A DNA stretch of 5,412 bases from the NCBI GenBank assembly GCA_000715855.1, contig KL571323.1, positions 36,193-41,604 on the forward strand. The letters are read 5' to 3'. Under the pieces are notes generated by a model. It did not search any database, was not told where the DNA came from, and was given only the letters and a program-made list of their open reading frames with translations. The DNA comes from Actinoplanes liguriensis. Lineage in GTDB: Bacteria > Actinomycetota > Actinomycetes > Mycobacteriales > Micromonosporaceae. Each line of letters opens with the position of its first letter. The first letter of the stretch is position 1. A program made the translations under genes and the position numbers. Below are positions 1 through 5,400 of this stretch, piece after piece.

Positions 1-224
1 GTTGCCCGCGCCGCACAGCCCGTCGCCCAGTCGTGTCGCCCGCGCCGCGTAGCCCGTCGCCCGGCAGTGCCGCCCCCAGCCGCATAGCCCGCCGCGCAGC
101 CGCGTCGCCCGGCCCAATAGGCCGTCGCCTGGCCGGCAAAGCCCGCCGCGCAGCCCACGTAGCCGGCCGACCAGGCGCATGGCCCGCCGCCCAGCGACAT
201 AGCCCGCCCTCCCAGAGGGGGATA
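1..224. repeat. Degenerate GC-rich tandem repeat array, unit about 17-23 bp
   Basis: About twelve imperfect units can be laid head to tail, with starts near 1, 18, 35, 52, 69, 87, 104, 120, 141, 162, 181 and 202. Each begins with a form of GCCCGYCGC, continues with a CAG/CGG-like core and usually ends in a short ATA, GTA or ACA. Unit lengths are irregular (17, 17, 17, 17, 18, 17, 16, 21, 21, 19, 21, 23 bp), so the reading frame is not kept from unit to unit, which argues against a coding repeat. There are no conserved repeat-spacer blocks as in CRISPR. The array runs to the left edge, so its full length is unknown. Function is unknown; it may be a degenerate intergenic repeat that also made assembly difficult here. 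Confidence 0.6.
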
Positions 225-524
225 GCCACCACTTCTGATTCTTCCAGAAAGTCGCAAGATCACGTGGTTCGCCTGTGGACAGAGCACCACTGTGGATAAC
301 CCGATCGGCCGGCGGAGGCGCGCTAGGCTGGGCGTCTCACCGAGCCAGGTGTCCCGCAAGACGGTTGCCGCCGTCGCCGCGGGGGACGGCGCCGGGCAAG
401 AGCGCGTCGACGCGGATCGGCGCGAGCTCGCTTGTCGTCGCCTTCATGGTCCTGCGAGGGCCGGGGAGACAAGGGCGGCGTATATGGTTCGCGCGCCCTA
501 CCGAAGCCCAGGATGATCACCGCC
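225..524. other. Intergenic region upstream of the PARG gene
   Basis: I see no convincing gene in this stretch. The short open frames here have arginine- and proline-rich translations without recognisable domains, overlap one another on both strands, and lack clear ribosome-binding sites. It is likely to hold the promoter of the PARG-membrane protein unit. I could not identify a convincing -35/-10 pair; a TATATG at 481-486 is the most AT-rich hexamer near the gene but has no good -35 partner. Two DnaA-box-like 9-mers lie at 274-299 and are listed separately. A weak 5-bp inverted repeat (TTCTG 233-237, CAGAA 245-249) is also present. Confidence 0.6.
274..299 (-). promoter_or_regulatory. Pair of DnaA-box-like sequences
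   Basis: On the minus strand, 291-299 reads TTATCCACA, the exact consensus DnaA box. Positions 274-282 read CTGTCCACA, one base from the TTGTCCACA form typical of high-GC actinobacterial origins. Both have the same orientation and their starts are 17 bp apart. A/T-rich 9-mers like these are rare by chance in such GC-rich DNA. No dnaA, dnaN, rnpA or rpmH gene and no larger box cluster is visible, so this is not an origin of replication on the evidence here. It could be a DnaA-responsive promoter element or a DnaA-titrating site, or chance. Confidence 0.4.
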
Positions 525-1544
525 ATGAGTGCCAGACTGCGGGCGATCGCCCAGGAGACGGTCAACATTGCCGAGCAGGGCTACTACGACGGCCCGGCCG
601 GTCGGGTCGACATTGCCGCCGAGGTGGCGCAATCGGTCGCCGGCACCCGGCTCTACCTCCCGGACGACGACCTGCCGGAGCCGCCTGAGGCGGGAGGCGT
701 CGTGGGCGGTGGTGGGCCTGGAGCACCTGGGCTGCGAGGCGGCGTGGCCGGTGGTGGGACTGCAGCGCCTGGGCTGCGAGGCGGCGTGGGCGGTGGGCCT
801 GCAGCGCCCGGGTCGGGAGACGTCGTGGGCGGTGGTGGGGCTGGGGGCCCGGCAAGTGGCGATGGGTCTGAGCCGCATGAGGGGCGGGACCTGCGGGGCA
901 GGGATCTGTCCGGGGGCGCTGCGGGGTGGAGGCCGCGGATCGAGGTCACCCCGGAGTCCACCCTCTGGGCGGCCCGGCGGATCGGGGGCAACCCCGCCGT
1001 CCTCAACTTCGCCTCGGCGCGGAATCCCGGCGGCGGTTTCCGTAACGGCGCTCAGGCGCAGGAGGAGAGCCTGGCCCGGGCCTCCGCCATGTACCCGTGT
1101 CTGCTGAAGGCCGGCGACTTCTACGCCTACCACCGCGCGGATCCGTCGCTGCTCTACACCGACCGGATCATCTACGCCCCGTCGGTCCCGGTGTTCCGTG
1201 ACGACAAGGGCCGGCTGCTCGACGAGCCGTACCCCGTGTCGTTCCTGGTCTCGGCCGCGCCGAACCGGTCCGCGATCGCCCGCAACCAGCCCGGGGCGTT
1301 GCCGGCGATCAGGGACGCCCTGGCGCGGCGGGCGGCCCGCGTGCTGCGGGTCGCGGCCGCGCACGGGCACCGCGAGCTGGTTCTCGGCGCCTGGGGTTGC
1401 GGGGTTTTCGGCAACGACCCGGCGGAGGTCGCCGAGGTTTTCGCGGAGGCGCTGGCGAGTGGTCCACGGTTCGACCGTGTTGTTTTCGCCATTCTGGATC
1501 GCGGCGGCAACACCCGGAAAGCGTTCGAGGACGCCCTAGGCTAG
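525..1544 (+). CDS. Bacterial-type poly(ADP-ribose) glycohydrolase (TIGR02452/DUF2263 family) with Gly-rich repeat insert
   Basis: This 339-residue cytoplasmic protein probably hydrolyses ribose-ribose bonds of poly(ADP-ribose), releasing ADP-ribose. The N-terminal segment (about 1-48, AIAQETVNIAEQGYY to GTRLYLP) is typical of the microbial PARG family. The macrodomain-like catalytic part spans about 139-339. It carries the PARG signature GGG-X7-QEE at 169-181; E180 and E181 correspond to the catalytic glutamate pair of the characterised Thermomonospora curvata enzyme. A macrodomain phosphate loop, GAWGCGVFGND, lies at 288-298. Residues 57-112 are four glycine-rich repeats inserted between the two parts, making the protein longer than usual for the family. 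I chose the ATG at 525 because family similarity begins there and an AGGA lies at 510-513, although its 11-nt spacing is long. The ATG at 513 is an alternative. The stop is 6 bp before the next gene, suggesting an operon. Family assignment is firm; activity is inferred. Confidence 0.9.
   Translation: MSARLRAIAQETVNIAEQGYYDGPAGRVDIAAEVAQSVAGTRLYLPDDDLPEPPEAGGVVGGGGPGAPGLRGGVAGGGTAAPGLRGGVGGGPAAPGSGDVVGGGGAGGPASGDGSEPHEGRDLRGRDLSGGAAGWRPRIEVTPESTLWAARRIGGNPAVLNFASARNPGGGFRNGAQAQEESLARASAMYPCLLKAGDFYAYHRADPSLLYTDRIIYAPSVPVFRDDKGRLLDEPYPVSFLVSAAPNRSAIARNQPGALPAIRDALARRAARVLRVAAAHGHRELVLGAWGCGVFGNDPAEVAEVFAEALASGPRFDRVVFAILDRGGNTRKAFEDALG
693..860 (+). repeat. In-frame tandem repeat coding a Gly/Ala/Pro-rich linker
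   Basis: Four tandem units of 45, 42, 39 and 42 bp begin at 693, 738, 780 and 819. All lengths are multiples of three. They encode GGVVGGGGPGAPGLR, GGVAGGGTAAPGLR, GGVGGGPAAPGSG and DVVGGGGAGGPASG, residues 57-112 of the PARG. The DNA units share GGCGGCGTGG and GGGCTGCGA blocks, so the repeat probably grew by slippage or unequal exchange. The peptide should be a disordered, flexible linker. It is followed by a charged stretch (about 113-128, with EPHEGRDLRGRDL) before the catalytic domain. Confidence 0.8.
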
Positions 1545-1550
1545 TGAGGC

Positions 1551-1970
1551 GTGGCTGACGTCGACGATCCGCTGTTCCGCCTGGGGCGCTGGGCGCTCGC
1601 CAAGGTCTGGTTCGGCGGTGTGGTGTCGGGGGCGTATGCGCTGGGCCGTCACTATCACTGGCCGCAGGTCTTCCTTTCGGGCGCGGCCGTGCTCGGCGCG
1701 GTCGGCTTGGCTTTGGCCTGCTCGTTTCTGCCGGTGTGGACGCGTCAGCGCCCGAGTGGCATCCCGGTCGTGGATGTCGGCCTGCGCGTGATGGTGTGGG
1801 GTGGTCTGGTTCTGTCGGTGGCCGCCCTGTTGATCGGCATGCCCGGCGTCGGCATGGTGGCGGCGGCGTTGCTGTTCAGCACGGCCGCCCGCACGTTCAG
1901 GGACCCTTTTGCCCCTTTTTTGCGGCGTCTTCGGATTACCCCGGAGGTGGTGTACAAAAGATCCAGCTAG
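1551..1970 (+). CDS. Small multi-pass membrane protein of unknown function
   Basis: I do not recognise a named family for this 139-residue protein. Hydrophobic segments at about 38-62, 76-96 and 97-113 look like three transmembrane helices, and a weaker one may lie at 18-32. The C-terminus (114-139) is short and basic and probably cytosolic. The GTG at 1551 follows the PARG stop codon by 6 bp. The only Shine-Dalgarno-like sequence, GAGG at 1546-1549, is too close to it to be normal, so translation probably depends on coupling to the upstream gene. No better upstream start is possible in this frame because of the spacing, and later GTG codons at 1620-1625 would remove the N-terminal segment. 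The end of the gene is AT-richer than the rest, with a T6 run at 1916-1921. Reality of the gene is supported by clean hydrophobic patterning and GC-rich third positions; function is unknown. Confidence 0.75.
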   Translation: MADVDDPLFRLGRWALAKVWFGGVVSGAYALGRHYHWPQVFLSGAAVLGAVGLALACSFLPVWTRQRPSGIPVVDVGLRVMVWGGLVLSVAALLIGMPGVGMVAAALLFSTAARTFRDPFAPFLRRLRITPEVVYKRSS

Positions 1971-1986
1971 TAAATATCTGTTTACT
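1969..1986. promoter_or_regulatory. Palindromic operator candidate AGTAAA-N6-TTTACT
   Basis: A perfect 6-6-6 inverted repeat (AGTAAA at 1969-1974, TTTACT at 1981-1986) lies in a short AT-rich island between the membrane-protein gene and the secreted phosphatase. It overlaps the TAG stop at 1968-1970. Such an AT-rich dyad is unlikely by chance in this GC-rich DNA and has the size of a site for a dimeric helix-turn-helix regulator. It sits about 55 bp upstream of the phosphatase GTG, a reasonable place for control of that promoter. No cognate regulator can be named. Confidence 0.45.
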
Positions 1987-1997
1987 TGGCCATGGCT

Positions 1998-2021
1998 GAG
2001 CCGTCGCTTCACCGACGGTTC
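1998..2021 (+). terminator. Hairpin between membrane-protein gene and phosphatase gene
   Basis: GAGCCGTCG (1998-2006) pairs with CGACGGTTC (2013-2021) around a 6-base loop, giving a 9-bp stem with one G-U pair. No T run follows. It may be a weak terminator for the upstream two-gene unit or, if transcription of the phosphatase starts in the AT-rich island before it, a structure in the 5' leader only 19 bases before the GTG. Confidence 0.4.
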
Positions 2022-2040
2022 CACCGCCTGCAATGCACAC

Positions 2041-3162
2041 GTGAAGTTGATCAAAACCTGCGTGGCCTGCGCCGCGGCCCTCGGCATCGGCCTGACCGCC
2101 GCCCCCGCGTACGCCCATGACACGACCGGCCACCACGCCGCCGGCCAGCACCAGCAGCAGAGTCAGCACCGGATCCCGTTCACCGCGGCCACGGTGACCC
2201 AGAACGCCGACGGCACGTTCACGATCACCTGGGCCGCCACGGGCGCCCGGCACGTGACGATCTACGCCGGCACCGCTCAGGACCGCATCGAGCACCGCAA
2301 GCCGGTGGCCCGGGGCGGCGAGACGGCCACCGTCACGGTCAGGAACCTGGGGGCGGCCGACCGCTGGTGGTTCGAGCTGGTCCCGGATCGTGGTGGGTCG
2401 CTGACCCTGGCGGACCGTTCGCTGCACCTGGCCTCGGCGCCGAACTTCCGGGACGCCGGTGGCTACCGCACCGCGGACGGCCAGTGGGTCAGGATGGGCG
2501 TCATCTACCGCTCCAACTCTCTCGCTACGCTGACCGATGCCGACGTGGCGAAGCTCAAGCGCCTCGGGATCAAGACCGACATCGATTTCCGTACGCCGTC
2601 GGAGATTGCCGCCGGCGCGGACCGGCTGCCCGCCGGTGTCACCTACGTCAACCTGAACGTGATCGGCACCAGCGACGCCGGTGGCGGCCTGGGCGCGATC
2701 GATCTCACCACGGACGCCGGTGGCGCCGCGATGATGGTGGCCGGCGAGAAGGCGTTCGTCTCCTCGGACTCCGGTCGCGCGTCCTATCGGGCGCTGTTCA
2801 CGACGGTGGCCGACGAGAAGGCCGCGAACGTGCTCTACCACTGCACGGCCGGCAAGGACCGGACCGGCTGGGCCAGCGCCGCGATCCTGACCGCGCTGGG
2901 CGTGCCGCGCGAGACGGTGCTGGCGGACTACCTGCTGAGCAACGACTACCTCGCGGCCTCGAACGCGGCGACGCTCGCCCAGGTCCCGGCCGCGATCCGC
3001 CCCGGCTACCGGGCGGTGCTCGACGTCCGCGAGGAGTACCTGCGGTCCGGATTCGACGAGGTCACCGCGAAGTACGGCACGTTCGACAACTACCTCCGCG
3101 CCGGCCTGGGCCTGAGTGGCAGGGACCTCCGGGCGCTGCGCGCTCAGCTCCTGATCGGCTGA
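2041..3162 (+). CDS. Secreted tyrosine/dual-specificity phosphatase, IphP/MptpB-like (Y_phosphatase3)
   Basis: This 373-residue protein is predicted to be exported and to remove phosphate from phosphotyrosine, and possibly from phosphoserine/threonine or phosphoinositides. Residues 1-25 form a Sec signal peptide: KLIK basic start, an Ala/Leu core, and AYA before the predicted cleavage. A His/Gln-rich stretch follows (26-43). Residues about 46-126 resemble a fibronectin type III-like beta domain. The phosphatase domain is about 130-373. It contains the family hallmark APNFRDAGGY (133-142), DFRTPSE (182-188) and the P-loop HCTAGKDRTG (267-276), with nucleophile C268 and arginine R274. The KDR within the loop is typical of the MptpB/IphP group. 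All catalytic elements are intact. GTG at 2041 is chosen because it gives a complete signal peptide; the frame is open back to 1909, but that part overlaps the previous gene and would bury the signal. No clear Shine-Dalgarno precedes it. Substrate is unknown. Confidence 0.88.
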   Translation: MKLIKTCVACAAALGIGLTAAPAYAHDTTGHHAAGQHQQQSQHRIPFTAATVTQNADGTFTITWAATGARHVTIYAGTAQDRIEHRKPVARGGETATVTVRNLGAADRWWFELVPDRGGSLTLADRSLHLASAPNFRDAGGYRTADGQWVRMGVIYRSNSLATLTDADVAKLKRLGIKTDIDFRTPSEIAAGADRLPAGVTYVNLNVIGTSDAGGGLGAIDLTTDAGGAAMMVAGEKAFVSSDSGRASYRALFTTVADEKAANVLYHCTAGKDRTGWASAAILTALGVPRETVLADYLLSNDYLAASNAATLAQVPAAIRPGYRAVLDVREEYLRSGFDEVTAKYGTFDNYLRAGLGLSGRDLRALRAQLLIG

Positions 3163-3183
3163 TTCCGGAGAAGAGCAAAGATC

Positions 3184-3217
3184 AAGGGCCCTTTCCCGTA
3201 CGCGGGGAGGGGCCCTT
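3184..3217 (+). terminator. Terminator-like hairpin after the phosphatase gene
   Basis: A 15-bp stem (3184-3198 with 3203-3217, two G-U pairs) closes a TACG tetraloop, 21 bp after the phosphatase stop. The stem is very GC-rich (AAGGGCCC on the left, GGGGCCCTT on the right). It lacks a T tract downstream, as is usual for actinomycete intrinsic terminators. It separates the phosphatase from the marR promoter and would block read-through into it. Confidence 0.75.
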
Positions 3218-3250
3218 CGCGTAAGCGGAAGTGACCAGACTCCCCTCGGC

Positions 3251-3280
3251 TTGCAATAGGTATGCTCTCATACCTAATAA
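3251..3280 (+). promoter_or_regulatory. Predicted marR promoter (-35 TTGCAA, -10 TAATAA), leaderless
   Basis: TTGCAA at 3251-3256 resembles a sigma-70-type -35 element. With an 18-base spacer it is followed by TAATAA at 3275-3280, in an AT-rich patch that is otherwise rare here. Transcription would start near 3287-3288, on or next to the first base of the GTG at 3288. This implies a leaderless mRNA, common in actinobacteria and consistent with the lack of any ribosome-binding site. The spacer is almost entirely filled by the palindrome listed separately. Confidence 0.6.
3257..3276. promoter_or_regulatory. MarR operator candidate: perfect 8-4-8 palindrome
   Basis: TAGGTATG (3257-3264) and CATACCTA (3269-3276) are perfect inverted repeats around CTCT. 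The length and dyad spacing fit a MarR-family dimer site. It begins directly after the predicted -35 hexamer and overlaps the start of the -10, so a bound repressor would exclude RNA polymerase. It lies just upstream of the marR gene, the usual arrangement for autorepression. I found no second full copy before the exporter gene. Confidence 0.75.
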
Positions 3281-3287
3281 TCGTCAC

Positions 3288-3743
3288 GTGACCGACGACG
3301 CGATCGCCCTCATGCACCTGGCCCATCAGTTGCACCGCAGCCTGGACCGCCGGCTGCAGGGCGATTTCGTCCACCCCAAGCCGCCCGAGGCGCAGATCAT
3401 CGCGCTCTGGCAGGTCCGCCAGTCGCCCGGGATGACCGTGCGCGAGCTCGCCGACGAGTTGCAGATGCAGCCGAACAACGCGAGCGCCCTGGTCACCGCC
3501 ATGGTCAAGAGCGGCCTGCTGACCCGCGAGCCGGATCAGAAGGACCGCCGGGTGGTGCGCCTGCACGTCACCGAGGTGGCGCGCGAGCGCACCGACGAGG
3601 TGCAGGGGCTGTTCAGCGGCTACCTGGACGCGGCGCTCGGCGACCTCGGTGACGACGAGCGGGCGGCCGTGCACGCCGCGATCCCGGCGCTGACCCGGAT
3701 CGCCCGGCACGTCCGCGACGGCGGTCACCCCCGGGACGAGTGA
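3288..3743 (+). CDS. MarR-family transcriptional regulator
   Basis: This 151-residue cytoplasmic DNA-binding protein is of normal MarR length. The N-terminal helix (about 3-26) and C-terminal helices (about 96-143) form the dimer interface. The winged helix-turn-helix spans about 35-95: MTVRELADELQM (49-60), the recognition helix in QPNNASALVTAMVKSG (61-76), and the wing with the hallmark DQKDRRVVRLHVT (83-95). The frame is open from a GTG at 3231, but that start would place the promoter and operator inside the gene. GTG at 3288 matches the predicted transcription start and family N-terminus; ATG at 3312 is a less likely alternative. It is followed 58 bp later by a multidrug-type exporter in the same direction, so it probably represses itself and the exporter until a toxic or natural-product ligand binds. 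The ligand is unknown. Confidence 0.92.
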   Translation: MTDDAIALMHLAHQLHRSLDRRLQGDFVHPKPPEAQIIALWQVRQSPGMTVRELADELQMQPNNASALVTAMVKSGLLTREPDQKDRRVVRLHVTEVARERTDEVQGLFSGYLDAALGDLGDDERAAVHAAIPALTRIARHVRDGGHPRDE

Positions 3744-3763
3744 GCACGGGCTTGCGTGCTCAC
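3740..3763 (+). promoter_or_regulatory. Hairpin over the marR stop codon, before the exporter
   Basis: GTGAGCACG (3740-3748) and CGTGCTCAC (3755-3763) form a perfect 9-bp stem with a GGCTTG loop, covering the TGA stop at 3741-3743. No T tract follows. In the mRNA it could act as a partial terminator or processing/stability element that sets the ratio of repressor to exporter. As DNA it could be another dyad binding site, although its sequence differs from the marR operator. The exporter start lies 38 bp downstream with its own ribosome-binding site. Confidence 0.45.
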
Positions 3764-3801
3764 GGCCGTACCACCGCAATCGAAGCGAAGATGGAGCACA
3801 G

Positions 3802-5379
3802 ATGACCTCGACCGTTGCCGCGGACGTCCCCACCCCGGCGCATTCGCCGCCGCCGTCGGCCGCAGGCCGCCGCGGCAATCCCTGGCTGAGTCTGATCGCC
3901 GTCGCGTTCGGCCTGTTCATGGTCGGGCTGGACGGCAGCGTGGTGTCGATCGCCAACCCGGAGATCGGCCGTGACCTGGGCGCCAGCACCGCCGAGCTGC
4001 AGTGGGTGACCAACTCCTACCTGCTGGCGCTGGCCGCCGCGCTGATCCTGGGCGGCAAGCTCGGTGACCGATTCGGCCGGCGGAGGTACTACCTGATCGG
4101 CGTCGCCGGCTTCACCGTCGCGTCAGTCGCGATCGGCCTGGCCGGGTCGATCGAGGGCGTCATCGTGTTCCGCGCGGCGCAGGGCCTGTTCGGTGCGTTG
4201 CTGATGCCGAACACGCTGGGCATCCTGCGCGCGGTCTTCCCGCCGAAGAAGTTCGGCATGGCGGTCGGTATCTGGGCGATGGTCTCGTCGGTCTCGACCG
4301 CGCTCGGCCCGATCGTCGGCGGCCTGCTCGTCCAGCACGTGGGCTGGGAATACGTCTTCTACATCAACGCGCCGGTGGGCGTGCTCGCGCTCATCGTCAG
4401 CGCGCTGGTGCTGCCGGAGAGCAAGAGCCCGACGGGGAAGCACCGGTTCGACGTGACCGGTGTGCTGCTGCTCGCGATCGGGCTGCTGGTCCTGGTGTTC
4501 GCCGTGGTCAAGGGCGAGGCGTGGGGCTGGGGCTCGGCCCGGACGCTTCTCACGATGGCCGCCGGCCTTCTGATTCTGATCACCTTCGGCTGGTTCGAGA
4601 CCCGGCGGGAACATCCGCTGCTCCCGATGCGGCTCTTCCGCAGCCCGGCGCTCACCATCGGCGCGATCATCACCGCGATCAACTTCTTCACGCTGCTCGG
4701 GTCGATCTTCTACATCATGCTGTACCTGCAGAACGTCCGCGGTTACAGCCCGGTCTGGTCCGGCGTGCTGACCCTGCCGCTCAGCCTCGCCTCGGTGGTC
4801 GCCTCGCCGCTCGGCGCCGCGCTGACTGACCGATTCGGCCCACGGTTCTCGATGCCGCTCGGCATGCTGCTGCAGGGCGCGGCGTCGTTCGGGCTGATGC
4901 TGCTGGGCCCGAGCTCGGGCTACTGGGCGATGTGGCCGTCGTTCATCGGGCTCGGCCTGGGCGTCGGCATGGTGATGTCCGCGTCGTCCGAGGCGATCGT
5001 CGGCAACGCCCCGGTCCAGGACGGTGGAGTGGCCGGTGGCCTGCAGGCGACCATGCTGCAGATCGGCGGCGCGCTCGGCACGTCGGTGCTGATCTCGATC
5101 ATCAGCGGCCGGGTGAGCGGCACCCTGGTCAGCTCGCTCACCGGGGCCGGCGTGCCCGCTCCGGTCGCCGAGGGCCTGACCGCCGCGAAGGACGCGGTGG
5201 CGATGGGCATCGCCCCGGTCAGCGCGGACATGACCGAGAACGTTCGCGCCGCGGTGATCGAGGGGGCCGGGACGGCCTTCCTCCACGGGGTGCACGCCGC
5301 GGCCCTGGTCTCCGGCGTGCTCTGCCTGCTCGGGGCGGTCGTCGCGGTGGCCGGGATCCGGCGCGGTCCCGCGCACTGA
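3802..5379 (+). CDS. DHA2-family (14-TMS, EmrB/QacA-type) MFS drug exporter
   Basis: This 525-residue inner-membrane protein is a proton-driven exporter of the major facilitator superfamily. About 14 hydrophobic helices can be placed, the first at about 29-49 and the last at about 497-518. Family marks include LDGSVVSIANPEI (43-55, helix 1 motif, with D44), motif A GGKLGDRFGRRR (84-95), a conserved FRAAQGLFGALLMPN (123-137), and antiporter motif C with LGPIVGG (168-174) in helix 5 followed by WEYVFYINAPVG (182-193). A second, degenerate motif A, LTDRFGPR, is at 341-348. The ATG at 3802 has a good GGAG at 3793-3796. The N-terminal 25 residues are Pro/Ala-rich and cytosolic. Length and motifs look complete. 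With the adjacent MarR regulator it is most likely an inducible efflux pump for drugs or a self-made metabolite. The substrate cannot be told from sequence. Confidence 0.93.
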   Translation: MTSTVAADVPTPAHSPPPSAAGRRGNPWLSLIAVAFGLFMVGLDGSVVSIANPEIGRDLGASTAELQWVTNSYLLALAAALILGGKLGDRFGRRRYYLIGVAGFTVASVAIGLAGSIEGVIVFRAAQGLFGALLMPNTLGILRAVFPPKKFGMAVGIWAMVSSVSTALGPIVGGLLVQHVGWEYVFYINAPVGVLALIVSALVLPESKSPTGKHRFDVTGVLLLAIGLLVLVFAVVKGEAWGWGSARTLLTMAAGLLILITFGWFETRREHPLLPMRLFRSPALTIGAIITAINFFTLLGSIFYIMLYLQNVRGYSPVWSGVLTLPLSLASVVASPLGAALTDRFGPRFSMPLGMLLQGAASFGLMLLGPSSGYWAMWPSFIGLGLGVGMVMSASSEAIVGNAPVQDGGVAGGLQATMLQIGGALGTSVLISIISGRVSGTLVSSLTGAGVPAPVAEGLTAAKDAVAMGIAPVSADMTENVRAAVIEGAGTAFLHGVHAAALVSGVLCLLGAVVAVAGIRRGPAH

Positions 5380-5400
5380 CCGATTCGTGCACCTTTGAGG

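Noticed and set aside
1..224. CRISPR array
   Set aside because: Units are adjacent, irregular and degenerate, without constant repeats separated by unique spacers, and no cas gene is present.
33..299. Forward open frame of 88 codons through the left repeat array
   Set aside because: The product is low-complexity Ala/Arg/Pro/Ser, repeat-unit lengths break frame periodicity, and no ribosome-binding site is apparent.
225..524. Replication origin
   Set aside because: Only two DnaA-box-like motifs are present, with no AT-rich unwinding region and no dnaA/dnaN neighbours.
275..688. Forward open frame of 137 codons overlapping the PARG start
   Set aside because: The translation is Arg/Gly/Pro-rich, it overlaps the conserved N-terminus of PARG in another frame, and has no supporting start signals.
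498..1370. Antisense open frame opposite the PARG gene (290 codons)
   Set aside because: The product is Arg/Pro/Gly-rich without motifs, while the plus strand carries a clear catalytic signature.
1909..2040. Upstream extension of the phosphatase from a TTG at 1909
   Set aside because: It overlaps the membrane-protein gene, crosses the palindrome and hairpin, and would put 44 residues before an otherwise perfect signal peptide.
3231..3287. Upstream extension of MarR from a GTG at 3231
   Set aside because: It would place the predicted promoter and operator within the coding sequence, and the extra residues do not resemble MarR N-termini.
3144..4013. Antisense open frame across marR and the exporter start (289 codons)
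   Set aside because: It crosses the terminator hairpin, promoter and two well-supported genes and has no recognisable domain.
4123..5376. Long antisense open frame opposite the MFS exporter (417 codons)
   Set aside because: Its translation is a His/Arg/Asp/Glu/Gln-rich low-complexity sequence with no domain, and it mirrors the exporter codons. This is typical antisense openness in high-GC DNA.
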